Shown piece by piece: positions 25,974 to 33,859 of a stretch of DNA of 64,000 nt. Position 1 is the stretch's first letter; each line of letters opens with the position of its first letter. Position numbers and translations under genes: made by a program. The notes beneath the pieces are model-generated. The model saw only the letters and a list, made by a program, of their open reading frames with translations, made no database searches and was not told the DNA's origin. Origin of the DNA: JAPOXR01 sp963662395 (GTDB lineage Bacteria; Pseudomonadota; Alphaproteobacteria; Rhodobacterales; Rhodobacteraceae). The stretch spans positions 4,030,001 through 4,094,000 of the forward strand of contig OY759511.1 in the NCBI GenBank assembly GCA_963662395.1. The letters are read 5' to 3'.

Positions 25974-26900
25974 CCCGGTGCGGTGCGGGGAATCGGCGGT
26001 GATGCCGTTCAGCCGGGCGATCTCCGGCCAGCGTGACCGCTCGCCCAGCGCCGCCTCGGCCACGTCGCCCAGGCGCCGGTCGCCAGCCTCCACCACGTAG
26101 CCGTTGCAGGTGGCGGTCGGCCGGGCCTCGCCGGTGGTGGTGATGGCAACCGTCAGTCTGGCCATGACCGGATGGTTGGCCACCTTCGGATTGTGTTTCA
26201 TGGCCATATCGGCCGGCAGCATGTTGTCGTGCTTGGCCCGGAGCGTCGGATCGGCGCCGGCATCCAGCAAGGTCTCGACGATCTGCGGACTGTTGAGCTT
26301 GGCAGCGATATAGAGTGGAGTCGCTCCCCACGGGCCATGGGTGTTGACACTACCGCCGGTCTCGATCAGGACCTGTAGCACCGCAGGGTGTGGGGCATGC
26401 CTGGCGGCCATGTAGAGCGGGCTGTTGGATTTGCCGCCGCCGGTGTCGTTCGGATCGGCGCCGAAGCGGATCAATGTCTTCGCGACGGCAGGTCGGCCGT
26501 TGATCGCCATATAGTGCAGCGGAGTGCCACCCCTGCCGTCGAACACCCACACCAGACCGCCACAATGGAAGAGTTCTTCCGCCGCCCGGGCCGTCGTCAC
26601 TAGGTGCAGCGGTGTCTGGCGCAGCGGGTGGTCATCACGCTGCGGATCGGCACCGGCCTCGCACAGCGCTCGTACGGCACCGGCATTGCCCTCCGCCGCC
26701 GCGATCACGAGCGGCGTGACCGAGTGCCGCGGATGCAGGGCCTCGACATCGGCGCCGGCCTCGATCGCCTTCTGTACCTGTTCGTAGCTGGCCCTGTGCA
26801 TCCAGCGCTGGTTCAGCAGCTGGTTGGCGGCGGCCGGGACGGCCAGCAGGGCGGCCGCCATGGCAGCAAGGATCAGGCCGGTGGTTGTGTTCCTGGTCAT
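25953..26900 (-). CDS. Exported ankyrin-repeat protein with C-terminal LysM-like domain
   Basis: 315 residues: signal peptide (LILAAMAAALLAVPAAAN), then about five to six ankyrin repeats marked by GADVEALHPRHSVTPLVIAA, RQTPLHLVTTA, GGTPLHYMAINGRPAVAKTL and GATPLYIAAKLNSPQIVETLL. The last 60 residues (YVVEAGDRRLGDVAEAALG, then RWPEIARLNGI) look like a LysM fold that binds peptidoglycan or envelope glycans. It is therefore likely periplasmic. The stop region is duplicated at 24874 (repeat Q). Its start overlaps the RHH gene stop upstream. Confidence 0.85.
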   Translation of the reverse strand: MTRNTTTGLILAAMAAALLAVPAAANQLLNQRWMHRASYEQVQKAIEAGADVEALHPRHSVTPLVIAAAEGNAGAVRALCEAGADPQRDDHPLRQTPLHLVTTARAAEELFHCGGLVWVFDGRGGTPLHYMAINGRPAVAKTLIRFGADPNDTGGGKSNSPLYMAARHAPHPAVLQVLIETGGSVNTHGPWGATPLYIAAKLNSPQIVETLLDAGADPTLRAKHDNMLPADMAMKHNPKVANHPVMARLTVAITTTGEARPTATCNGYVVEAGDRRLGDVAEAALGERSRWPEIARLNGITADSPHRTGQCLKLP

Positions 26901-27079
26901 GATTTCGACTCCGGTTTCAGTCTCTGTTTCTCTTCACGAACCGTCCGCCGGACCGCCATGCGGATGAAGGCGGCCACCGACATCTCCCGCCCCTGCCGCC
27001 GCTCGGCAGCGAGACAATCCTCGATCTCTGCCCGCAGTTCCGGCTCGACCCGGATGGTGACCTTGCTGCTTTTGTCCAT
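26897..27079 (-). CDS. Ribbon-helix-helix DNA-binding protein
   Basis: 60 residues from ATG 27079 (MDKSSKVTIRVEPELRAEIE). The pattern KVTIRVEPEL (strand), a helix, then the turn GREMSVAAFIRMAVRRTV is a typical ribbon-helix-helix fold. A slightly longer start at 27091 is possible. It precedes the ankyrin gene with a four-base overlap, so it probably regulates this two-gene operon. Confidence 0.75.
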   Translation of the reverse strand: MDKSSKVTIRVEPELRAEIEDCLAAERRQGREMSVAAFIRMAVRRTVREEKQRLKPESKS

Positions 27080-27126
27080 GGTGACCGACATTGCCAGACA
27101 TTGCAAATCTGTTCATCTCTATCTCT

Positions 27127-28731
27127 CTAGTTGCAACCCTGCATGCAATTACCATTCCTGTCAGTCACTCGGCTGGGCCGGGTGTTCTCCGCCGGCCTGT
27201 CGACAGTTTCCCATGGATTATGTCGATCATAGCCGTCCGGTTGCCGGTTCCAGGTCTCGCCGGTGTCCGGGTCGACGTAGGACCGCTCGTCCTCTCGATC
27301 CTCCCGGTCACTCCCCCCGTTGCCACCGCTGGTGGTGGTGCGCGGGGGCGGCGGAATGGCGGTGCAGCGGCTGACCGAGCCGGTGGGCACCCGCTGGCGG
27401 GAGCCGGCCAGTTCGTGATCGGCCACGTGCGGCACCGGCGCCGCATACTCGACCCACTTCCATTTCTCGGTCCAGGTGTCGTACTGGCCGGAGCCGGTAT
27501 AGCCGGAGGGGCAATCTCCGGTCCGGGTCTCGCCATTGGCTGACTTCGAGACGTGCTTGCGGCAGTTGTTGGAGGCCACCCGCCACGGATCGAGCGCCAC
27601 CACCTGTTCGTCGGGACGATTCCAGGAAGCCGGGAACCTGATGTCGGAGGTGTAGCGGTCCCGCTCCTCGCCGACCGGCCCGCCGAGGGTCCATTCGGCC
27701 GAGGAATGGAAGGCGGTGCAGGCGGTCTGCCGCCTGACCAGGTCGTGGACGGTGGTGGCATCCACTTCCTCGGAGGCCGAGCCGTCGCGGCACAGATCAT
27801 GGACCACCGTCGGTGAGGCCCAGTCGGTGATCTTGACCACGGCCCGGGAATCATTGGGGTCGCGCTGCTCGCGCCACGGATAGGAGATGACCCGGGTTCC
27901 GGCCCGGCCGGCCCGATGGCCGCCGGAGATGGTGCACTCGAAGGGCATCCTCACATCGCCGGTGCGCGGGGCCCGGCAATCCCGGTACTGTTCGACCCAG
28001 GCACCGGTTACGGTCTCGGAGGGTTGATCGGCATCAAAGCCGTCGACGAATGTCTCGACATCTCGCCGCTCGACGATCCCGGGACCGACCTCCCCGGTCG
28101 GGCAGTCGAGCGAGCGGGTCTGGGCCTGGACATGGCCCCGCCGCTCCAGGGACGGTGCCCGCCAGCGGCCGAATACCGCCGGGGCGCCGGGTGGCAGGGC
28201 GCATGCAGTGATGGCCGGGTCGCTGACCGGATCGCGGTTCCAGGGCTGGATGGCGGCGGTGGTGATGGTGGCCAGGCGGGCCTGGGTGCGAACGTACGGC
28301 GCAAACTGGCGGCCGACATGGCCTGTCGCATCGGGGACCAGCATGGAGACCAGACGGTCGCCACAAATGCGGATCCGGACACCGATCGTATCGTAACGCT
28401 GCCGCTCATCGGCGGTGAAGGGTGAATGCAGGGCGGTGGCCAGGGGCAGGGTACCGGTGGTCTCCAGATGGGCAACCAGATCTGTCACCAGCGCATCATC
28501 CGGCTGGGCGGCCAGCCAGCTGGACACGCGGTCATGCGCATCGTTCAGCATGGCGGCATACTGGAAGGCTTCGGCCAGCACCTGTTCGCGGGCCTCCAGC
28601 CAGGCCTTGCCGCCCAGGTCGAAAGCGTTCGAGCGCGGCTCGACGGCGGCCGAGGAGGTGGACAGCATGACGCAGATGGCGAGAGATGTGGTGGCGCTGA
28701 GCATCCGGCGGATGCCTGGAGGACGAATCAT
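27127..28731 (-). CDS. Large secreted protein with CPxGxxGxG motifs
   Basis: 534 residues with a signal peptide cut near SSAAVEP. The protein is rich in Cys, Trp and Arg. Two short modules, LDCPTGEVGPGIVERR and GDCPSGYTGSGQYDTWTEKW, share a CPxGxxGxG(x)4-6 R/W pattern, each followed by a Cys about 40 residues on. The C-terminus is disordered (Arg/Asp/Gly). I know similar Cys-Pro-x-Gly modules from exported phage and plasmid proteins of unknown role. It may be a surface or pilus-associated protein, but no prepilin-type leader is present, so it is not a PilV-type pilin. Confidence 0.6.
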   Translation of the reverse strand: MIRPPGIRRMLSATTSLAICVMLSTSSAAVEPRSNAFDLGGKAWLEAREQVLAEAFQYAAMLNDAHDRVSSWLAAQPDDALVTDLVAHLETTGTLPLATALHSPFTADERQRYDTIGVRIRICGDRLVSMLVPDATGHVGRQFAPYVRTQARLATITTAAIQPWNRDPVSDPAITACALPPGAPAVFGRWRAPSLERRGHVQAQTRSLDCPTGEVGPGIVERRDVETFVDGFDADQPSETVTGAWVEQYRDCRAPRTGDVRMPFECTISGGHRAGRAGTRVISYPWREQRDPNDSRAVVKITDWASPTVVHDLCRDGSASEEVDATTVHDLVRRQTACTAFHSSAEWTLGGPVGEERDRYTSDIRFPASWNRPDEQVVALDPWRVASNNCRKHVSKSANGETRTGDCPSGYTGSGQYDTWTEKWKWVEYAAPVPHVADHELAGSRQRVPTGSVSRCTAIPPPPRTTTSGGNGGSDREDREDERSYVDPDTGETWNRQPDGYDRHNPWETVDRPAENTRPSRVTDRNGNCMQGCN

Positions 28732-29060
28732 GGGTCTGTTCCTTTTCGCTGGCAGTGACCGGTACCCGAATCGATTCTATTCGGCCCCCGCATGCAGCGC
28801 GAAAGGGAAATATCGCGGGAGAGCTGGATGGCTCCAGGGGCCAAGAGTGGCATCGAAGCGAGAGGCCAGTGCCAGAAGGAGGGACGCCCTGCACCCGGAG
28901 ACGCACCGGTTGCGGCTTCGTCAAGCATCCCGGCCTAGCCTACCGCCACGGTTCAACAAGAAAGATGCCATTTATTGTTGACATATCCAAACGCTTGTCA
29001 TAATGATGGCGGAGCGGTCACATTCGGTCGGCGCTGGGGACAAGATTGACAAGAGTTGCA
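28732..29060. other. Intergenic region upstream of the DarTG operon
   Basis: A 330-base region with no supported gene. It is divergent between the secreted-protein gene and the zinc-ribbon/darG/darT operon. The right part contains the promoter listed separately. GC content drops here relative to the left flank. Confidence 0.6.
28978..29004 (+). promoter_or_regulatory. Sigma70-like promoter for zinc-ribbon/darG/darT
   Basis: A perfect -35 TTGACA at 28978-28983 is followed by CATAAT at 28999-29004 (15-base spacer) or TAATGA at 29001-29006 (17-base spacer). It is about 57 bases upstream of the first start codon. It is the best consensus promoter I see in the window. Confidence 0.6.
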
Positions 29061-29252
29061 ATGCGGATCGTAACCCACAGAATCATCTGCAGAGAGTGCA
29101 AGCGCGAATTCTCGGTGTCCGCCCAACGGGGGTCGCCACCCCAGTACTGCTCGGAGGAGTGTCGTACGACTTCACGACGCCGACAGTGGCGTCGTTCACG
29201 TCGACGTTCAAGTGAAACACGAACTCCCTCAGGCATCAGGAGCAGCACATGA
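29061..29252 (+). CDS. Small zinc-ribbon protein coupled to darG
   Basis: 63 residues from ATG 29061 (MRIVTHRIICRECKREFSVS). Two cysteine pairs, CREC and CSEEC, spaced 17 residues apart look like a treble-clef or zinc ribbon. The C-terminal half is Arg/Ser-rich and could bind nucleic acid. The stop overlaps the darG start (ATGA), which argues that it is a real, co-translated gene. A third component in a DarTG operon is unusual. It could be a regulator or a second neutraliser. Confidence 0.55.
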   Translation: MRIVTHRIICRECKREFSVSAQRGSPPQYCSEECRTTSRRRQWRRSRRRSSETRTPSGIRSST

Positions 29253-30181
29253 TCATCTACACCGACGGCGATCTCTTCGAATCCCCGGCAAAGGTGCTGG
29301 TCAATACCGTGAACACACGCGGCGTGATGGGCAAGGGAATTGCACTCCGGTTCAAGCAGATATACCCCGAGATGTTCACGCGGTACCGGCATCAATGTGA
29401 GCGCCGGCACCTGACAATCGGACGACTCTTTCTCTACAAGACACCACACAAGTGGATCCTCAACTTCCCGACCAAGGAACACTGGCGGCAACCGTCTCGA
29501 CCCGAATACATCGAGGCGGGGTTGAAGAAATTCAGGGCAGCTCGTGCCAGGATCGGCGCGGCATCCTATGCATTCCCAATGCTCGGGTGCGGGAACGGGG
29601 AACTCGATTTCGAGGAACAGGTCAGACCGTTGATGGAACACTATCTTGGCAATCTGTCGGTTTCGACGCGGATCCATATTGGCAGGGACCACACCGGTCC
29701 TCCCGAGCGCCTCGATGCTGAGCGCATCAAGGACTGGCTCAGGTCAGAGCCGTCCGCACTCCCGTTCGACGAGGTCTGGGACGACCTGGTGGATGTTGTG
29801 GAGCGCCAACAGGAATTCACGACATGGAAGCGCCGAACTGGATTTTCGGTCCGCGTCGAGCGGAACCCTCCCGCAATCGTGATCGTGGCGTCCGGCCGAA
29901 CGTCCACCCGGATCGATGAAGAGGAACTGATCGATTTCTGGCAGCAACTCCGGGGCCACGGACTCACGCACAGGCGCATAGCCCCGGACCCCCGTCACCT
30001 TTCCTACCTGATGCCGGTATTCGAACGACTCGATTATGTCCGATCGGTTGCAGTGTCAGATACAGCAAGCCGATTGAGAACAAATCCGCGGGCAGCGCTC
30101 CAAGTGGTCCCACCGCCCATATGCAGCGGTCGGTCGGCATCCAATCGAGTCGGGAGCACCGTAGTTGCCGCCCAAGCATGA
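29249..30181 (+). CDS. darG: DarG antitoxin: macrodomain plus DarT-neutralising domain
   Basis: 310 residues. The N-terminal 150 form a macrodomain: YTDGDLFESPAKVLVNTVNT with the NTVN loop, GVMGKGIALRFK, NFPTKEHWRQPS, and AFPMLGCGNGELDF with the ligand-binding GCGNG. This is the DarG class that removes ADP-ribose from DNA thymidine. Residues 150-310 match the C-terminal DarG domain in position (lower-similarity alpha/beta) that binds DarT. The stop overlaps the darT coding region by up to 17 bases. The order antitoxin before toxin is opposite to the commonly described darT-darG order. Confidence 0.88.
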   Translation: MIIYTDGDLFESPAKVLVNTVNTRGVMGKGIALRFKQIYPEMFTRYRHQCERRHLTIGRLFLYKTPHKWILNFPTKEHWRQPSRPEYIEAGLKKFRAARARIGAASYAFPMLGCGNGELDFEEQVRPLMEHYLGNLSVSTRIHIGRDHTGPPERLDAERIKDWLRSEPSALPFDEVWDDLVDVVERQQEFTTWKRRTGFSVRVERNPPAIVIVASGRTSTRIDEEELIDFWQQLRGHGLTHRRIAPDPRHLSYLMPVFERLDYVRSVAVSDTASRLRTNPRAALQVVPPPICSGRSASNRVGSTVVAAQA

Positions 30182-31175
30182 CTCCAATGAGATAATGGCC
30201 CATATGAGCGGTCTTGGATCGGAGGACTGGCTCGGACCGAGTCGCAATTGGTGGCCCAACTTCCTGTTCCGCTCCGATCATGTGGAGAACACCGCAGACA
30301 TACTCAATCGCGGCGAATTGCTCTCCCGGGCGGCAGCTGAAGACGGCAGCCTCATCAAGAAGGACAGTGGAAGCCCGGGACACATAGCCCAACTGGATCG
30401 GAAGCATCGGCGGCTGGTGCGCCTGTATTTCCGTCCGCGCACGCCCACTCAGTACAGCAACGAAGGATTCCGTCCCGATGGCAAGATTATATACGAAGCA
30501 CATATGCCGGTGCCTGTCTATCTGCTATTCAACTCCTCCTTGCTGTCGGAACAGGGTGTCAGTTTCTCCCGCGGTCGGCTGGCCATAGACTCAAGAGTGG
30601 GCACCTCCGCAGCGTTCCTTGCGGGGATGAACTTCAGGGACATTTATCATGTTGGATCTGTCGGCAGACGGGGAATTTCCGTCCGGCGACCGGAAATTCT
30701 GAATGCAAGGCACTCCGAGGTACTCGTGCAGGACCGTTTGTCCCTGGATTGCCTGAGGCTCATCGTCTGCAGGTCAGGACCAGAACGCGAGACGTTGCTC
30801 AACCTGCTCAAGCCTGAAGTGAGGGACAGTTGGGAACGGAAGATTGTGGAAGACGACGGGCGGAGGCAGTTGTTCCACAGATTTGGCACCTTCATCAGCG
30901 AGGCTCATCTTTCAGAGAATGGATCCAGTTTCACTTTTCATGTACCTCCTGATCCGGGATGGCGCCGCCCCTTCCATCTCGAAATCACTTGGTATGGAAC
31001 ATCAGCGAACTACAACTATTCAGACGAAGAATTTGCCGTTTTGGACACACCTCTCGCCTTGCGGTTTCCGAATGAAGCGATTCAACCAGGATACAATGTC
31101 AAGCTTCATTTGAATGGCGACCTGGCCTATGTTGGCGAATTCACAAGCGAAGATCCCCTCTTGGATCCGTTCTGA
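30165..31175 (+). CDS. darT: DarT toxin: ssDNA ADP-ribosyltransferase (DUF4433), extended C-terminus
   Basis: 336 residues from TTG 30165 (GGGAG nine bases upstream); ATG 30195 is an alternative. DarT signatures: FLFRSDHVENTADILNRGEL as the N-terminal NAD site region, LVRLYFRPRTPTQY (the YF-PRTP block), PVPVYLLFNSSLL, AAFLAGMNFRDIYHVG, and ARHSEVLVQDRL with the expected catalytic Glu. The DUF4433 core ends near residue 220. About 110 extra C-terminal residues follow (FHLEITWYGTSANYNYSDEE, beta-rich), not present in the standard family. It ADP-ribosylates DNA bases in single strands, and on phage infection stops DNA replication. Low GC compared with the backbone. Confidence 0.85.
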   Translation: MPPKHDSNEIMAHMSGLGSEDWLGPSRNWWPNFLFRSDHVENTADILNRGELLSRAAAEDGSLIKKDSGSPGHIAQLDRKHRRLVRLYFRPRTPTQYSNEGFRPDGKIIYEAHMPVPVYLLFNSSLLSEQGVSFSRGRLAIDSRVGTSAAFLAGMNFRDIYHVGSVGRRGISVRRPEILNARHSEVLVQDRLSLDCLRLIVCRSGPERETLLNLLKPEVRDSWERKIVEDDGRRQLFHRFGTFISEAHLSENGSSFTFHVPPDPGWRRPFHLEITWYGTSANYNYSDEEFAVLDTPLALRFPNEAIQPGYNVKLHLNGDLAYVGEFTSEDPLLDPF

Positions 31176-31302
31176 CCCGCATTTCCCACAGTTCGATTTT
31201 TCGGGATTCGGCCGGCTTCGGGCCCGAACTCCAACCGGGTGGAACCGAAATCGGAATACCGGCATCGAACTTAGCTGCCCGACAGCAGGCAGCCCCCGTC
31301 GG

Positions 31303-32247
31303 TCATCTCGAACCGAGAACCGGCGGAAAGGACGACCAGCCCGCAGCCTGCCGCACCGGCACGATCCGCGGCTGCCAGCGGCCGGCATCGGAGACGAAAC
31401 CGGCATCGGAGACCACGTGGACCTTGCGGCCGCCGATGCGCAGTTCGTTGCCACCGCCGGTCACGCTGGCCGGCCAGTGCTCGGCCTCGACCACCATGTC
31501 CGACACCATGCCCATGGCCAGCAGCCGCCGGAATTCCAGCATCCCGGTATAGTCGCGCTCGAGCCGGGCCAGCGACTCGTCGAGTTTGGCCTCCGCCAGC
31601 TTGCCGCCGGCGAGCCAGCCTTGCGCTGCCCATTCCCGCCACTGCTTTTCCTCGCCGGGCAGCGGCAGCATCTCCTCGAGCGGCGCCTCCGGCTCCTCCG
31701 AGGGCAGGGGCAGGTAGTCCCGCCAGCTTGGCAGCCGGCCGGCGATCCGGCCGGGCTTCAGGATCGAGTAGTATTCGGTTGCCGCCTCGGCGTTCCGTCC
31801 GCCGCCGGACCAGACGGCGCCGCCGCGCTGGATGATCGGTGGCAGGACCCAGCCGGAGGCCAGCGGCGCCGAGACCGCCACCCGCGAGAAATCCCAGGCG
31901 GTGTCAAGCTCGGCCGACCGTGTCGTGTAGCTGACCGCCAGCTCCCAGGACCGGCGGGCCTGGCCGGCCCGTGCACCCCAGTTCATGGCTCCCTCGCGCA
32001 GGGAGGCGATCCGGAAATCATCCTGGTCTGCCGCCGGGTTAGCCCGCGGTATTGCCAGTGCCGCGAAATCCGGCGGTGCCGGCGGGAGCACCGTCTCGCC
32101 TCCGAACCCGACCAGGCTGGCCTCCGGTCGCGGCTCCGGCGGCAAGCCTGCCCTGTTCATGCCGGTGAAGGGAAAGATCTGGCCACCGGAACAACCGGCT
32201 GCCACCAGCGCGCAGGCGAGTGCGGTCGCCCGGTGCAGTCGGCTCAC
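31303..32247 (-). CDS. dotC: DotC/TraI-like outer-membrane lipoprotein of the type IVB system
   Basis: GTG start at 32247 overlaps the dotD stop and follows CGGAG. Signal with lipobox VAAGC. Core motifs of DotC: LREGAMNWGARAGQARRSWE, LDTAWDFSRVAV, GWVLPPIIQRGGAVW, and LPLPGEEKQWREWAAQGWLAG. DotC with DotD targets the secretin-like DotH to the outer membrane. Near the C-terminus an imperfect VSDAGFVSDAG tandem repeat occurs. 314 residues, normal for the family. It is the R64 TraI homologue. Confidence 0.88.
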   Translation of the reverse strand: MSRLHRATALACALVAAGCSGGQIFPFTGMNRAGLPPEPRPEASLVGFGGETVLPPAPPDFAALAIPRANPAADQDDFRIASLREGAMNWGARAGQARRSWELAVSYTTRSAELDTAWDFSRVAVSAPLASGWVLPPIIQRGGAVWSGGGRNAEAATEYYSILKPGRIAGRLPSWRDYLPLPSEEPEAPLEEMLPLPGEEKQWREWAAQGWLAGGKLAEAKLDESLARLERDYTGMLEFRRLLAMGMVSDMVVEAEHWPASVTGGGNELRIGGRKVHVVSDAGFVSDAGRWQPRIVPVRQAAGWSSFPPVLGSR

Positions 32248-32729
32248 AAATCCAGCTCCGGCCACCGCAACTCGATGATCCGCGAGGGCACGTTGATGAC
32301 GATCTCGCCGCTCGACTTGAGGGCAATACCGGCATCGCGGAGCACGCGCCATGCCTGCTCGTCCCGCCGGTGCATGGTCAGCATGACCGGTGCGGCCGGC
32401 TCCGGGCCGGTGGCGACGAAGCCGTAGCCGATCTGGTCGGCAATGGCCCTGACCAGCGGTCCGGCCGGACCTGCCCAGTCGATCGACACCCGCTGGCGCA
32501 ACTCCGCCGGCAGCCCGGATGCTGCCGGGTCTGTCGGCATCTCTTCGCCCATGCCGGCGGCGGCGATTTCAATCCCCGCCACCCGGGCCGAGGCAATCGA
32601 TGCCCGGCGCATGGCATCGTCGAGTCGCGTCTCGATGCTGGTCGCGGCAGGTGCATCCTCCCTGGCCGGCGGCGTGCAAGCCGCCAGCATACCGGCGATG
32701 ACGATTGCCGACACTAGTGTGCGGAACAT
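32244..32729 (-). CDS. dotD: DotD/TraH-like outer-membrane lipoprotein
   Basis: Start at ATG 32729 (MFRTLVSAIVIAGMLAAC), giving a lipobox MLAAC. The mature part has a disordered Pro/Ala segment, then the secretin-N0-like fold of DotD: RVSIDWAGPAGPLVRAIAD, IGYGFVATGPEP, and WRVLRDAGIALKSSGEIVIN. Length 161. It lies directly before dotC with a four-base overlap, as in R64 (traH-traI) and Legionella (dotD-dotC). In R64 the ATPase gene traJ follows directly; here dotB is 14 kb away. Confidence 0.85.
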   Translation of the reverse strand: MFRTLVSAIVIAGMLAACTPPAREDAPAATSIETRLDDAMRRASIASARVAGIEIAAAGMGEEMPTDPAASGLPAELRQRVSIDWAGPAGPLVRAIADQIGYGFVATGPEPAAPVMLTMHRRDEQAWRVLRDAGIALKSSGEIVINVPSRIIELRWPELDL

Positions 32730-32915
32730 GTCCACATCCCCGATACATCCCTCCACCGCCGGAAATACCAGAGGACCGGCCCGGCGGCAATCGCCGCCGG
32801 TGCCTGACCGGGCCGCCTCGCCGGGCCGGCCGGAGTCCCGCCATGAAGGTGAGGGTCGCCGGCGGCCGGGCCGGTTGCCATTTGGCGCGCGCGGCAGTGT
32901 CGATTACACTCTGGC

Positions 32916-33392
32916 ATGACCTCGATCCGGATCATGCTGCTGGCCCTTGCCCTGGCCGCGTCGCCGAGCGCCGGGCAGGTCGCCTTCCTTGCCGGCACCG
33001 CCGAGGCGCTCTCCGGCACCGCGATCCTCATCGAGGACCCGGCCGGAAAGGAGATCCGGCTTCGCCTCGCCGGGCTGGCGGCACCGCCGGTCGGGGCGCT
33101 GTGCCCGTCTGCCGGCGAGGCCCTTCCGGACTGGGAATGTGGTGCCGGATCGAGACTGGCCCTGGCTTCCGTCATCGCCGGCGAGACGCTCGAATGCCGG
33201 CTCACCGGGTCAGCCGGCGAGGTGCAGGAGGCCGACTGCATCGCGCAGACCCGTAACATCAACCAGTGGATGCTGGCCACCGGATGGGCGATCCTCCGCC
33301 CGGAATGGCGGGGCCGCAATCCGGAATGGGATGCGGCCGAGAACCTTGCCCGCCGGGCACGGTCGATGCTGTGGGCGGGCAGGGGAAGGTGA
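32916..33392 (+). CDS. Exported staphylococcal-nuclease-like protein
   Basis: 158 residues with an N-terminal signal (MLLALALAASPSAG). An SNase-like OB fold follows: GTAEALSGTAILIED, IRLRLAGLAAPPVG, a Cys pair, GETLECRLTG, NQWMLATGWAILRPEW and AENLARRARSMLW. The pattern R-L-x-G-x-x-A-P is present. The usual catalytic Arg/Glu/Arg positions are only partly conserved, so activity is uncertain. Its stop overlaps the icmV-like gene, placing it at the head of the dotA operon. A nuclease-like protein exported with a conjugation operon may cut entering or extracellular DNA, or serve as a structural part. Confidence 0.75.
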   Translation: MTSIRIMLLALALAASPSAGQVAFLAGTAEALSGTAILIEDPAGKEIRLRLAGLAAPPVGALCPSAGEALPDWECGAGSRLALASVIAGETLECRLTGSAGEVQEADCIAQTRNINQWMLATGWAILRPEWRGRNPEWDAAENLARRARSMLWAGRGR

Positions 33393-33859
33393 TCCGCCGG
33401 GCCATCTCCTGGGCCGGAAGGCGCCTCGGCGCGGCGAGTGGCGGGCCGGTTCATGCCGGCACCACTGCCATGCTCTCGCCGCTGAAGCATTTGCGGATCG
33501 CCAGGCCCGGCCGGCCGCTCGGTGAGCTGCTGACGGCGGAGGCCGAGGATCCGGCAAGCGAGTTCGAACGACTGCTGGCCACGCATGGCGCCGGAGCCGA
33601 TCCGGACCAGCTCGCCGGTGCCTGCCGCAGGCAGGCCGGCACCTGGCTTGGCGGCGGCACTCTTCTTGGCCTGGCAATGCTCATGCTGATCCTCGCTGCC
33701 GGGCTGACCTGGATTGCCGGAATCGTGCCGCTGTTGGTGATCTGTGCATTCTGCCTGCGGGCGATGCATTCCGATTTCCTGGCCTGGAGGCTCGAACGGC
33801 GCAGCTGGGACGCGCCCGCCAGCTACCTGCGGCGACTTCCCCTGGTGGTCATCCGGTGA
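33389..33859 (+). CDS. IcmV/TraX-like small inner-membrane protein
   Basis: About 156 residues from GTG 33389, overlapping the upstream stop; a later start is possible. Two membrane segments (LGLAMLMLILAAGLTWIAG and IVPLLVICAFCLRA) are followed by MHSDFLAWRLERRSW. In R64 TraX directly precedes TraY (DotA), and in Legionella icmV lies next to dotA. Position, size and topology fit that class. Stop overlaps dotA start. Assignment mainly by context. Confidence 0.6.
   Translation: MIRRAISWAGRRLGAASGGPVHAGTTAMLSPLKHLRIARPGRPLGELLTAEAEDPASEFERLLATHGAGADPDQLAGACRRQAGTWLGGGTLLGLAMLMLILAAGLTWIAGIVPLLVICAFCLRAMHSDFLAWRLERRSWDAPASYLRRLPLVVIR

Noticed and set aside
27127..28731. Secreted protein as a PilV-type pilus tip adhesin
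   Set aside because: It has an ordinary signal peptide, not a prepilin leader with Glu+5, and is not next to pilS.
31114..32427. 437-codon plus-strand frame across the dotC-dotD region
   Set aside because: Antisense to clear DotC and DotD motifs; high GC keeps antisense frames open.
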